A stretch of 64,000 nucleotides of DNA, from positions 1-64,000 of the forward strand of contig JAIXSO010000052.1 of the NCBI GenBank assembly GCA_027484685.1, in the 5' to 3' direction. The notes under the pieces are model-generated. The model saw only the letters and a list, made by a program, of their open reading frames with translations, had not been told where the DNA came from and did not search any database. The position numbers and the translations under genes are program-made. Positions 51,048-60,590 of the stretch are shown here, one piece after another. Each line of letters starts with the position of its first letter. Position 1 is the first letter of the stretch. Source of the DNA: Bacteroidota bacterium (GTDB lineage Bacteria > Bacteroidota > Bacteroidia > UKL13-3).

Positions 51048-54000
51048 ATGAAATTTAAACATTTACTTTTTTCGTTACTTTTAGTTTTATTTCAAAAAGT
51101 AACTTTTGCAGCTGCCCCCACATGGAGCGTAGTACCAGCCTCGTATCAATATAGCATGACAGTAACTGCGGTTGCGAATGTAAATTGTGCTGAGTTATTG
51201 AATCCGAGCAATAGAATAGGCGCATTTGTAGGCAACACTTGTGTAGGAACCGCTCTTACTAGTACAGTTATTAATGGAAAATACATTGCATCGATAGTAG
51301 TTTATAGCAATACAACCTCAGGTGAAACAGTACAATTTAAAATTTACAATTCAGTAAACGATTCGGTGTATGATGCATTAACCACAGCCACATTTCAGGA
51401 CAATGCTTCATTTGGCGTAACGAGTAGCCCTTTTGTGGTAAGAAATAACAATGCACCAACCGATTTAACATTAAGTAATAATTCAGTATTAGAAAGTGCA
51501 ACAGTTGGAACCACAGTTGGAACTTTTACATCAGTAGATCCAGATGCAGGACAAACCTTTGCTTACGGTTTAGTAAGTGGAGCAGGAAGCACAGGCAATA
51601 GTAGATTTACCATAGTAGGAAATCAATTAAGAACAGCAAATACTTTAAATTTCAATATTCAAAATTCGTTTAATATCAGGGTAAGAACTACGGATAATTT
51701 AGGATGTAATACCGAGCAAACTTTTACCATAAATGTGGTAGATGTAAACACAGCCCCAACCCAAATATTTATAAGCGATTCAACGATAGCAGAAAACAGT
51801 GCAGCATTAACAGTATTAGGAAGTTTAACAGCGTTAGACCAAGATGCGGGCGAAACATTTAGCTATAGCTTAGTAAGTGGAATTGGAAGTACAGACAATG
51901 CAAGCTTTAACATACAAGGCAGTTCACTACGCAGTTTGGCACCATTTAACTTTGAAGTAAAATCGAGTTATAGCATACGTGTAAGAGTAACAGATGGAGC
52001 CAGTAATACATTTGAGCGTGCAATAACAGTATTGGTACGCGACATGAACGATGCGCCAACCAATGTATTATTAAACGGAAATGCAACAGGTGTGAGCTTT
52101 GCAGAAAATAAACCCTTAGGCTCGTTGATAGCCACCATAAGCACCACAGATGAAGATGCGAGCAATACATTTATATATAGCTTTGTAAACATAGCAGGCA
52201 ATAACAATAGTGATTTTATTATTGTTGGCAATCAATTAAGAACCAATAACCTATTTGACTTTGAAACCCGCCAAAACTACGCAGTGTTTGTACAAACCAA
52301 CGATGGTAATGGAGGATTATTAACCAAACAATTTTCATTAACCGTATCCGATAGCAACGATGCACCAACAGCTATTGCATTAACCAATAGAGACATAGCA
52401 GAAAACTTAGCAATAAGAAACTTTGTAGGCAAACTATCCACTACCGATGCCGATGCAGTCAATAACTTTACTTACAGCTTGGTAACAGGTGGCGGAAGTG
52501 GAGGCAATAGTTCATTTTTAATTAGCAACGATAGTTTATATACCAATGCCATATTTGATTTTGAAGTAACTAATAGTTATAGCATTAGAGTAAATGTAAA
52601 CGATGGCAATGGTGGAAGCTACCAACAAAACTTTACCATCAATATTATCAATGCCAACGATGCACCAACCGATTTAAATATAACCAGCAACCAAATAGCC
52701 GAAAACTTAGCAGTCAATTCAGTAGTTGGCACGCTGTCAACAATAGATCAAGATGTGGCCAATACCTATACTTATTCATTGGTATCAGGAGTAGGCTCCA
52801 CTAACAATGCCAGCTTTAATATATCAGGTAGTAGCTTAAGAACATCAGCAACTTTTGATTTTGAAACCAAAAGTAGTTACACTATACGATTAAGAACCAC
52901 CGATAATATGGGAGGATTTTACGAAAAAAGCATAACGGTAAACATTACCGATGCCAACGATCCACCAACCAATATTTTATTAACCAACGATACTATTAAC
53001 GAAAACCAGTCTATCAATACATTGATAGGTACACTATCAAGCGTAACTCAAGATGTGGCCAATACATTTACATATAGCTTTGATAATTCAACAGTAGGCA
53101 ATAACAACTCAAGTTTTTTAATAGTAGGCAACCAATTAAGAACAGGCGTTTCGTTTGATTTTGAAACCAAAAATACCTACTTGGTTTATATCAATACCAA
53201 CGATGGTAATGGCGGAACATTGACGAAACAATTCCAAATCAATGTAAAAAACCTAAACGATGCCCCAGTAGATATATTAATAAGCAATTCAAGTGTAAAC
53301 GAAAACAGATTAGGCGAAGCATTTGTAGGCAAACTATCAACAATAGATGCAGACAATGACCCTAGTTATTCATACACGTTAACAGCAGGCTTAGGCAATA
53401 CAGATAATAGCAGATTTACAGTAAGACAAGACAGTTTATTTGCCAATACCACATTTGATTTTGAAACAAAATCAGCCTACACTATTAGAATACAAACAAG
53501 CGATAATAGAGGAGGTACTTACCAAGAAATTTTTCCAATAACAGTGTTAAATGCCAATGATACCCCAACCAATATATTATTGAGCGAAAACACCATTAAC
53601 GAAAATTTACCAGCCAATAGTGCTATAGGAAACTTTAGTACAACAGACCAAGATACAGGCAGTACGTTTACCTACACACTGGTAAGCGGAACAGGCAGTA
53701 CCGATAATGGTAACTTTGTTATTGCAGGCAATGTATTACGTAGTTCAGCAGCCTTTGATTTTGAAACCAAAAATAGCTATTCAGTAAGAATAAGAACAAC
53801 CGATAACTTAGGCTTATGGTTTGAAAAAGTATTTACCATATTGATAAACAATGTAAACGATGCACCAACCAATATTACTTTAAGCAACGATACGATAGTA
53901 GAAAACAGAGCCATCAACTCTTTGGTAGGTAGCTTTAGCACCACCGATCAAGACGTAGCCAATATATTTAACTATAGCTTTGCCAACATAGCAGGCAATA

Positions 54001-57000
54001 GCAATAATTTATTTGTTTTAACAGGTAATCAGTTAAGAACAACCTCATTATTTAATTTTGAAGCACAAAGAACCTACTTTGTATATGTACAAACCAACGA
54101 TGGCAATGGAGGTACTTTTACCAAACAGTTCCAAATAAATGTAAAAGATAGCAATGATGCTCCAGTAGATTTATCATTAAGTACCCCAAGCATCAATGAA
54201 AACAAACCAATAGGTTCGTACATTGGCCAATTTAGCACCTCAGACCCTGACCAAAACAACACCTTTGCATACAGTTTAGTAAGCGGTACAGGTTCAACCA
54301 ACAACAGCAGTTTTTCGGTAAGAAACGATAGTTTATTCAGTGCCGCGGTATTGAATTTTGAAGTTCAAAATACCTTTACCATACGTGTAAGAACTACAGA
54401 TAATGGCCTATTGAATTTCGAAAAATCATTTACCATTACCGTAAACGATAGCAATGATTTTCCAACTGCCATTACCTTAAGCACTTCAGCAGTAAGCGAG
54501 AATGTGCCACTAGGTACCACCATTGGCACCTTAGGCACAGTAGATACCGATGCCGGACAAACGTTTACTTATTCATTGGTGAATGGAGCAGGGTCAAGTG
54601 GAAATAACTTATTTGCCATACAAAATGGCGTATTAAGAACCAATGCCATATTTAATTTTGAACAACAAAGAAGATACACGATTAGAATCCAAACCAATGA
54701 TGGCAATGGTGGAACCTATACCGATACGTTCAACATATCGATATTAAATACCAACGATGCACCAACCAATATTGCGTTAAGTAACAATACAATTAGCGAA
54801 AACAGAAATATAGGCTCATCAATAGGCTTTTTAAGTACTACCGATGAAGATTCTGCAAGTACCTTTAACTATAGCTTTGCCAATATTGGCACCAACGACA
54901 ATACCAGCTTTATTATAAATGGCAATGAAATAAAAACCAATATGAGCTTTAACTACGAAGCCAAAGCATTATATGTAGTACAAATACAAACCAATGATGG
55001 CAATGGTGGCACCTTTACCAAACAGTTTTTAATAAACATAGCCGATAGTAACGATGCCCCAACTGATATAGTTTTAAATAACAATACCATTTTAGAAAAC
55101 CAGCCAATAAGAACCTTTGTTACCAAACTAAGCACCACCGATATAGATGTACCAGCAGGCATATTTACTTATACATTGGTATCAGGAGTAGGAGCAACAC
55201 ACAATGCTAGCTTCTTAATCAGTAACGATACCTTGTATAGCAATACCGTATTTAATTTTGAAGCCTTATCACAATTAAGTATCAGAGTAAGAACTACCGA
55301 TAATGGAAGTTTGAGTACAGAAAAAGCGTTTACAATTAATGTAGTAGATGCTAACGATGCACCAACAGCATTAAATCTATCGAATAATACGGTAAGTGAA
55401 AATGTAGCCTTGAGAACCCGCATCGGCTTATTAAGTTCAACCGATGCCGATGCAAGCAGTACATTTACCTATTCATTGGTAAGTGGAGCAGGCAGTACCG
55501 ATAATGGCTCATTTATAGTTCAAGGAAACGAATTAAGAACCAATTCATTTTTGAATTTTGAAGTTAAAAAAACTTTTTCAGTACGCATACAAACCAACGA
55601 TAATAATGGAGGTACATTTGAACAAGTATTTACCATCAATGTGGCTGATAGCAATGATGCTCCAACCAATATTAGTTTAAGCAATAATATATTCCCAGAA
55701 AACAGACCCATATCGAGCGTGGTAGGTAGTTTAAGTACAACTGATGAAGACCCAACAGATTTATTCACCTACTCATTTGTAAACGTATTAGGAAACGATA
55801 ATGGTGCATTTTTCATCAATGGCAATCAAATAAGAAGTTTTGCCAACTTTGATTATGAAACCAAACGCGTATATAATATTTATGTACAAAGTACAGATGG
55901 AAACGCAGTAACAACCAAACAATTTGTAATCAATATTACCGATAGTAACGATGCGCCAACCAACTTGATGATGACAGCCAATGTGGTAAACGAAAATGCA
56001 CCAATCAATACCTTTGTGGGCGTATTATATACCCAAGATGCAGATGCTGCAGATAACTTTACCTATAGCTTTGTAAATGGAATAGGCTCAAGCAATAATA
56101 CTTCATTTAGAATAAGCAATGACAGTTTGTATAGCAATGGAGTATTTGACTTTGAAAACAAAGCAAGCTATAGCATCAGGCTAAAAGTAACCGATTCAGG
56201 CTTATTAGGCTTTGAAAAGCAATTTGATATTGTGATAAACAATACCAATGATGCACCAACCAATATTACCTTAAGCAACTCAGATATTATAGAAAACAAA
56301 CTATCAAGAACCACCGTTGGCTTATTATCAACTGCTGATGCTGATGCAAACACCTTTACCTACAGTTTAGTATCAGGTGTAGGCAGTGCAGACAATGCAT
56401 CATTTATTATACAAGGCAATGAACTAAAGAGCAATAGAAGCTTTAATTACGAGCAACAAAACCAATTTAATATCAGAATCCAAACCAACGATGGCAATGG
56501 CGGTACATTTGAAAAAGCATTTGTAATTAGCATTATAGATAGCAACGATGCACCAACTAACATAGTATTGAGCAATAGTTTGATAGCAGAAAATGCATTT
56601 ATAGGCAGTAAAATAGCCGATATAAGCACCATAGACCAAGATGCAGGCGATGCATTTAACTATAGCTTTGTAAACATAGGAGGTAACCAAAACAGCAACT
56701 TTATTATAGTAGGAAACGAGTTAAGAACCAATACGGTATTTGATTACGAAACCAAAAACTTCTACTTAATCTACTTACAATCGACCGATGCAACAGGCGC
56801 ATCAGTTACCAAACAATTTATGATCAACATAAAAGACAGTAGCGATGCCCCAACAGCCATGGATTTAAGCTTTAAAACAGTAGCTGAAAACCTAGCAGTA
56901 GGCACTACTATTGGTAACTTTACCGCTACCGATGCAGACCAATTTGGCAATTTTAACTATACCTTGGTAGGCGGAGCAGGCTCAAACGATAATGGCCAAT

Positions 57001-58016
57001 TTACCATATCAGGCGATACGTTAAAAACCAATGCCGTATTTAACTTTGAAGTAAAAAAATCGTATACCATTAGAGTACGCGTTACCGATGTAACCAATAC
57101 CTTTTACGAAAAACAATTTACCATAGGTATAGACGATGCGAATGATGCACCAACCGCATTTAACATCAACAATACAACCTTAAACGAAAATGCAGCATTA
57201 GGCACAGAAGTTGGTTTGTTTACAACAACCGATGCAGATGTAAACGATGTACATACCTACAGCTTGGTAACAGGCACAGGCAGTACCGATAATGCACGAT
57301 TTGTAGTAGCTGGCAATAAACTAGTAAGCAATTTAGTAGCTAATTACGAAACAAAAAATAGCTACACAGTGCGCGTAAGAAGCACCGACTTATTGGGAGA
57401 CTTTATAGAAAATAGCTACACCATAAGCATAGTAGATATAAGCGAAAGACCAGCAATAGCTAAACAAACCTTTGCAGTAAGCGAGTCAGACACGGTAGGA
57501 TATGTATTTGGAACAGTAACAGCTACTAGTCCAGATGCAGGAGCCATATTACGCTACAGCATAGCAGAAACACAAAGTACCTTTGCTATCAATGCAGTAA
57601 CAGGCGAGATAAGCCCATTGGTAAAATTAGATTACGAAAAACAAGGCGTATATAAATTTAAAATAGTGGTAACCGATGCACAAACATCACCACTTTACGA
57701 CACAGCCGAATTGGTAATAAACGTAAAAGACGTAATAGAAGTAAAACAACCATTACCAGTAAATAACTACCTATCGCCAAACAACGATGGCTACAACGAC
57801 TTTTTTGTAATAGATAACGTATCGTTATATGCAGATTATAGCTTAACCATATTTAACGAAAGTGGCTTAGAAATATTTAAAGTATCGAGCAATTACCAAA
57901 ACAATTGGGATGCCACTTACGAAGGCAATACCTTATCAACAGGCGTGTACTATTATGTATTTAGCAATAGCAAAACAGGCGATACGTTTAAAGGCGCTAT
58001 CAATATTATTAAATAA
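51048..58016 (+). CDS. 2322-residue cadherin-repeat adhesin with type B (gliding) sorting domain
   Basis: The signal peptide (MKFKHLLFSLLLVLF..., cleaved near VTFAA) is followed by a ~110-residue module shared with the upstream protein. Next come 21 cadherin-type domains of ~95 residues (about 135-2125), each starting with an NDAPT-like link and holding Ca-binding D-x-D and N-D motifs, except the last, whose link is SERPA. The end is CHU_C/type B T9SS sorting domain NNYLSPNNDGYNDFFVIDNV...GVYYYVFSN (about 2245-2322). Domains follow an A-B-C order of three. It is probably an adhesin for gliding or cell contact, exported with the PorP/SprF protein encoded 23 bp downstream. Confidence 0.92.
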   Translation: MKFKHLLFSLLLVLFQKVTFAAAPTWSVVPASYQYSMTVTAVANVNCAELLNPSNRIGAFVGNTCVGTALTSTVINGKYIASIVVYSNTTSGETVQFKIYNSVNDSVYDALTTATFQDNASFGVTSSPFVVRNNNAPTDLTLSNNSVLESATVGTTVGTFTSVDPDAGQTFAYGLVSGAGSTGNSRFTIVGNQLRTANTLNFNIQNSFNIRVRTTDNLGCNTEQTFTINVVDVNTAPTQIFISDSTIAENSAALTVLGSLTALDQDAGETFSYSLVSGIGSTDNASFNIQGSSLRSLAPFNFEVKSSYSIRVRVTDGASNTFERAITVLVRDMNDAPTNVLLNGNATGVSFAENKPLGSLIATISTTDEDASNTFIYSFVNIAGNNNSDFIIVGNQLRTNNLFDFETRQNYAVFVQTNDGNGGLLTKQFSLTVSDSNDAPTAIALTNRDIAENLAIRNFVGKLSTTDADAVNNFTYSLVTGGGSGGNSSFLISNDSLYTNAIFDFEVTNSYSIRVNVNDGNGGSYQQNFTINIINANDAPTDLNITSNQIAENLAVNSVVGTLSTIDQDVANTYTYSLVSGVGSTNNASFNISGSSLRTSATFDFETKSSYTIRLRTTDNMGGFYEKSITVNITDANDPPTNILLTNDTINENQSINTLIGTLSSVTQDVANTFTYSFDNSTVGNNNSSFLIVGNQLRTGVSFDFETKNTYLVYINTNDGNGGTLTKQFQINVKNLNDAPVDILISNSSVNENRLGEAFVGKLSTIDADNDPSYSYTLTAGLGNTDNSRFTVRQDSLFANTTFDFETKSAYTIRIQTSDNRGGTYQEIFPITVLNANDTPTNILLSENTINENLPANSAIGNFSTTDQDTGSTFTYTLVSGTGSTDNGNFVIAGNVLRSSAAFDFETKNSYSVRIRTTDNLGLWFEKVFTILINNVNDAPTNITLSNDTIVENRAINSLVGSFSTTDQDVANIFNYSFANIAGNSNNLFVLTGNQLRTTSLFNFEAQRTYFVYVQTNDGNGGTFTKQFQINVKDSNDAPVDLSLSTPSINENKPIGSYIGQFSTSDPDQNNTFAYSLVSGTGSTNNSSFSVRNDSLFSAAVLNFEVQNTFTIRVRTTDNGLLNFEKSFTITVNDSNDFPTAITLSTSAVSENVPLGTTIGTLGTVDTDAGQTFTYSLVNGAGSSGNNLFAIQNGVLRTNAIFNFEQQRRYTIRIQTNDGNGGTYTDTFNISILNTNDAPTNIALSNNTISENRNIGSSIGFLSTTDEDSASTFNYSFANIGTNDNTSFIINGNEIKTNMSFNYEAKALYVVQIQTNDGNGGTFTKQFLINIADSNDAPTDIVLNNNTILENQPIRTFVTKLSTTDIDVPAGIFTYTLVSGVGATHNASFLISNDTLYSNTVFNFEALSQLSIRVRTTDNGSLSTEKAFTINVVDANDAPTALNLSNNTVSENVALRTRIGLLSSTDADASSTFTYSLVSGAGSTDNGSFIVQGNELRTNSFLNFEVKKTFSVRIQTNDNNGGTFEQVFTINVADSNDAPTNISLSNNIFPENRPISSVVGSLSTTDEDPTDLFTYSFVNVLGNDNGAFFINGNQIRSFANFDYETKRVYNIYVQSTDGNAVTTKQFVINITDSNDAPTNLMMTANVVNENAPINTFVGVLYTQDADAADNFTYSFVNGIGSSNNTSFRISNDSLYSNGVFDFENKASYSIRLKVTDSGLLGFEKQFDIVINNTNDAPTNITLSNSDIIENKLSRTTVGLLSTADADANTFTYSLVSGVGSADNASFIIQGNELKSNRSFNYEQQNQFNIRIQTNDGNGGTFEKAFVISIIDSNDAPTNIVLSNSLIAENAFIGSKIADISTIDQDAGDAFNYSFVNIGGNQNSNFIIVGNELRTNTVFDYETKNFYLIYLQSTDATGASVTKQFMINIKDSSDAPTAMDLSFKTVAENLAVGTTIGNFTATDADQFGNFNYTLVGGAGSNDNGQFTISGDTLKTNAVFNFEVKKSYTIRVRVTDVTNTFYEKQFTIGIDDANDAPTAFNINNTTLNENAALGTEVGLFTTTDADVNDVHTYSLVTGTGSTDNARFVVAGNKLVSNLVANYETKNSYTVRVRSTDLLGDFIENSYTISIVDISERPAIAKQTFAVSESDTVGYVFGTVTATSPDAGAILRYSIAETQSTFAINAVTGEISPLVKLDYEKQGVYKFKIVVTDAQTSPLYDTAELVINVKDVIEVKQPLPVNNYLSPNNDGYNDFFVIDNVSLYADYSLTIFNESGLEIFKVSSNYQNNWDATYEGNTLSTGVYYYVFSNSKTGDTFKGAINIIK
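51450..57430 (+). repeat. Tandem cadherin-domain repeats with three-domain period
   Basis: About 21 units of ~285 bp are strongly alike in protein and partly in DNA, for example GATGCACCAACCAATATT. Every third unit (3, 6, 9, 12, 15, 18) carries YSF-N and TKQF marks, giving a ~855-bp higher-order unit. Confidence 0.85.
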
Positions 58017-58039
58017 ACTAATTAATAGAACTTACTAAA

Positions 58040-59194
58040 ATGAAAATATTTAAAAAATCGACCATTGTAATAAACGTAACAGTAACAGTTTTATTGATTA
58101 TTACTTTACAAGTAAAAGCCCAAGATAGATCAAGCTTTTACACCAATATACTAAATCCATTTTTGGCCAACCCAGCTATGGCAGGCAGTACCGATAATAT
58201 ACATGCTATATTCAATACCAACTCGTACTTGGGTGGAATAGAATCAATGCCACGTACGTATAACTTTGGAATCCATAGCCCACTGAACAATACCAGTGGA
58301 GCAGGGTTAAAAGTAATTAGCAATTGGAGAGGTGCTTTCCAAACTATTAATGTAGAAGGTGCATATAGCAAACAAGTAAAATTTACAGCCAATAACATAG
58401 TTACCTTTGGATTAAGCTTAGGCTTTGTACAAACCAACTTAAAAAACGAAATGCTAAGCGGCCAAGTAGATTTAAACGACCCAACCCTATCCAACCCTAA
58501 CCTGAATAAAATACTATTAACATCAGGTGCAGGCGCGGTATATCGTTACAAAAAAAGTTTAGAGATATATGCCTCATCACCCATGTTAGTAACAGGCGAC
58601 CAAAGATTAACAGGCTTTTTTGTGGCAGGAGCCAATTACTCGTTTAAAGTAGATAAAGCAGGCGCGTATGCCTTAAAACCTATGGTAAACTACTATAACT
58701 TTGAAAATGCACCAAAAATGTTTGATGGCATATTGGCAGGTACATGGAACGAAACCATAACCCTGCAAGCAGGCTATAGAAACAATGGAGCCGTAATAAG
58801 CGCCATAGGCTTTAACTTTAAAAACCTAACCATAGGCTATGCTTACTTACACAGCACAGGTAATGTAAATAACTTAGTAACTGCACAAAACGAAATAGCC
58901 ATAGCATTAAATTTTAAAAAGTTTGAAAAAAACGTACGCAAAAAACAAGAAATAGTAAGTGAGCAGGTAATACAAGACCAAATAGACAAGATAAACGATA
59001 GAGTAAATGGCTTGATAAACATAGAAAAATCGAATCCAGGCTTGGTAAATGTAAAAACCGAAATGGTAAAACTGAATAAAGAACTAGAGAAAATATTGGT
59101 AAAATACAAAATAGAAAACATAGAACAATTAAAGAAAATAAAAGAATTACAAGTAAATATAGAACTGTTAATAGCCAAATACAATGATAAATAA
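58040..59194 (+). CDS. PorP/SprF-family outer-membrane protein with C-terminal coiled coil
   Basis: The 384-residue product has a signal peptide ending VKAQ, then the PorP/SprF start DRSSFYTNILNPFLANPAMAG and barrel strands to about residue 300 (AIGFNFKNLTIGYAYLHS, EIAIALNFKKF). SprF-like proteins hold or guide type B T9SS cargo at the outer membrane. Here a Lys/Glu-rich coiled-coil tail of ~85 residues (about 300-384) follows the barrel; most family members end soon after the last strand. The gene follows the type B adhesin by 23 bp and overlaps the OmpA-domain gene by 11 bp. Confidence 0.9.
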   Translation: MKIFKKSTIVINVTVTVLLIITLQVKAQDRSSFYTNILNPFLANPAMAGSTDNIHAIFNTNSYLGGIESMPRTYNFGIHSPLNNTSGAGLKVISNWRGAFQTINVEGAYSKQVKFTANNIVTFGLSLGFVQTNLKNEMLSGQVDLNDPTLSNPNLNKILLTSGAGAVYRYKKSLEIYASSPMLVTGDQRLTGFFVAGANYSFKVDKAGAYALKPMVNYYNFENAPKMFDGILAGTWNETITLQAGYRNNGAVISAIGFNFKNLTIGYAYLHSTGNVNNLVTAQNEIAIALNFKKFEKNVRKKQEIVSEQVIQDQIDKINDRVNGLINIEKSNPGLVNVKTEMVKLNKELEKILVKYKIENIEQLKKIKELQVNIELLIAKYNDK

Positions 59195-59894
59195 ACCCAT
59201 GCAGCTATCGGTTTTATTATTGTTAACATTGCTGTTTGCGGGAGTCCACTTGCAAGCACAAACAAAAAAAGACAGTAGCAATGCCGAGATAAAAAAGCAA
59301 GCCGTAGAAATGCGCGAGAAGCTAAATAACTATTTGGCAGAAAAGCTAGAGGAGAACAAAAACATCAATAGCTTAGTAATAAAAGGAGGAGCAGTGGGGT
59401 ATATGAACGACTCGTTGGTAAACACCATTTTATTACAACAAATGGAGCTTAATGTACTAAAAGAAAAATACCAAGTCTTGGAAGCAGTGGTAGGCAACCT
59501 GAACTCCTATAACCAAATGAGTGCAGAAAAAGCCAATGGCCCATTTGTAAACCCGAGTACAGGCGGAAACTATATACAGTATGCCGATAAGCAACTGAAC
59601 TTATACTTTTCGTTTAACGAATACGAATTAAACGAAAACCAAAAAGAAGTATTAAACACGTTTTTAGCAAACCAAAAAGGCAAACGTGCCAAAGTAATAA
59701 GCTATACTGATTGGCGCGGTAAAAGCAAAGTAAATAACCAAATAGGTAAAAAACGTGCTAATACCGTAACCAAAATACTCAAAGGCAAAGTAAAAGGCTA
59801 TGCAGTAAACATCAATACCAAATGCAATATCAACATGGCCAACGAAGGCCTAAACGCCCAATGGTGCAGACGTATAGAAATAATCTTGGAATAA
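59184..59894 (+). CDS. OmpA-domain protein of the PorP/SprF locus
   Basis: The 236-residue product has a signal peptide ending HLQAQ (about 26), a helical, probably coiled-coil region (about 30-110) and a C-terminal OmpA-like peptidoglycan-binding domain (about 140-236: LYFSFNEYELNENQ, SYTDWRGKSKVNNQIGKKRA, RRIEIIL). The Asp and Arg that bind diaminopimelate are present (TDWRG and KKRA). ATG 59184 overlaps the previous gene; ATG 59199 is an alternative start. It likely links the PorP/SprF-adhesin complex to peptidoglycan, as T9SS PorE-like proteins do. Confidence 0.87.
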   Translation: MINKPMQLSVLLLLTLLFAGVHLQAQTKKDSSNAEIKKQAVEMREKLNNYLAEKLEENKNINSLVIKGGAVGYMNDSLVNTILLQQMELNVLKEKYQVLEAVVGNLNSYNQMSAEKANGPFVNPSTGGNYIQYADKQLNLYFSFNEYELNENQKEVLNTFLANQKGKRAKVISYTDWRGKSKVNNQIGKKRANTVTKILKGKVKGYAVNINTKCNINMANEGLNAQWCRRIEIILE

Positions 59895-59925
59895 CAAAAT
59901 CAAACAAATTTACCATTACCCCTAA

Positions 59926-59959
59926 CAAAAAAAGCAACTCATTTGAGTTGCTTTTTTTG
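59926..59959. terminator. Bidirectional terminator
   Basis: A perfect 16-bp stem (59926-59941 / 59944-59959) with core GCAACTCA and seven A/T on both sides ends the adhesin locus and the converging lipoprotein gene. Confidence 0.9.
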
Positions 59960-59960
59960 T

Positions 59961-60590
59961 TTAACAGCCATATTGTGCTTGAATGGAGATAATTTTTGTA
60001 GTATTAGCATTACTTATTTTTAAGAAGTATTTACTAATGATAACACTAGTTACATCCTTTATTTTCGTACTATCGTTTAAGGCTTCAATAAACGATGTTC
60101 CATCACAATTATTTTTTATATCATCAACAATATTTTTATGGTAATAGTTATTGATAGGGATAATATTTTGCTGAATTGAAGGTATAACAAAAGAGTTATT
60201 GGTTATAGGTAAACTTTGCCAAGGATAATAGCTGTGTTTTCCATTGTAAAGAACGCAACTTTTATCTTGAGCATTGTTTACTACAAGGCTGGTTTCGTAA
60301 CTAAATTCAATTACATAATTATTCGACAATAAGCTACTTGTTTTAATTGTGTGCCCTTCAATTGGTTCCTCAAATTGTTCTTCAAAATAAAAAGTATCTG
60401 TCGATACATTTAAATCAATACTACTAATAAATGCAGAAAGTGATTTATTGGTATTTATAATTTGAGCTTCTTCTTGAAGGGGTGTGTCAACAATAGTACT
60501 GTCTTGTAAATTTTCAACTGTATTACTTTCGTTGGTATTGCAGGCAAATAAAAGTATTAAACTAGCAGTACTTAAAATTATTTTTTTCAT
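59961..60590 (-). CDS. Lipoprotein of unknown function
   Basis: The 209-residue product has a leader with lipobox LLFAC (Cys17), a Glu/Asn/Thr-rich linker to about 50 and a beta-rich domain (VSTDTFYFEEQFEEPIEGH, NYVIEFSYETSLVV, YYPWQSLPI). Two later Cys may pair. No family is recognised. Its ATG overlaps the previous stop by one base (TAATG), so it is translationally coupled to the lipoprotein gene upstream. Confidence 0.7.
   Translation of the reverse strand: MKKIILSTASLILLFACNTNESNTVENLQDSTIVDTPLQEEAQIINTNKSLSAFISSIDLNVSTDTFYFEEQFEEPIEGHTIKTSSLLSNNYVIEFSYETSLVVNNAQDKSCVLYNGKHSYYPWQSLPITNNSFVIPSIQQNIIPINNYYHKNIVDDIKNNCDGTSFIEALNDSTKIKDVTSVIISKYFLKISNANTTKIISIQAQYGC

Noticed and set aside
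51946-56690. Recurring antisense frames of 60-90 codons across the cadherin gene
   Set aside because: They recur at the same phase in each repeat and mirror the sense codons, so they are shadows of the coding strand.
51450-57430. CRISPR-like regular repeats
   Set aside because: The ~285-bp units are in-frame protein domains with diverged DNA, not identical short repeats with unique spacers.
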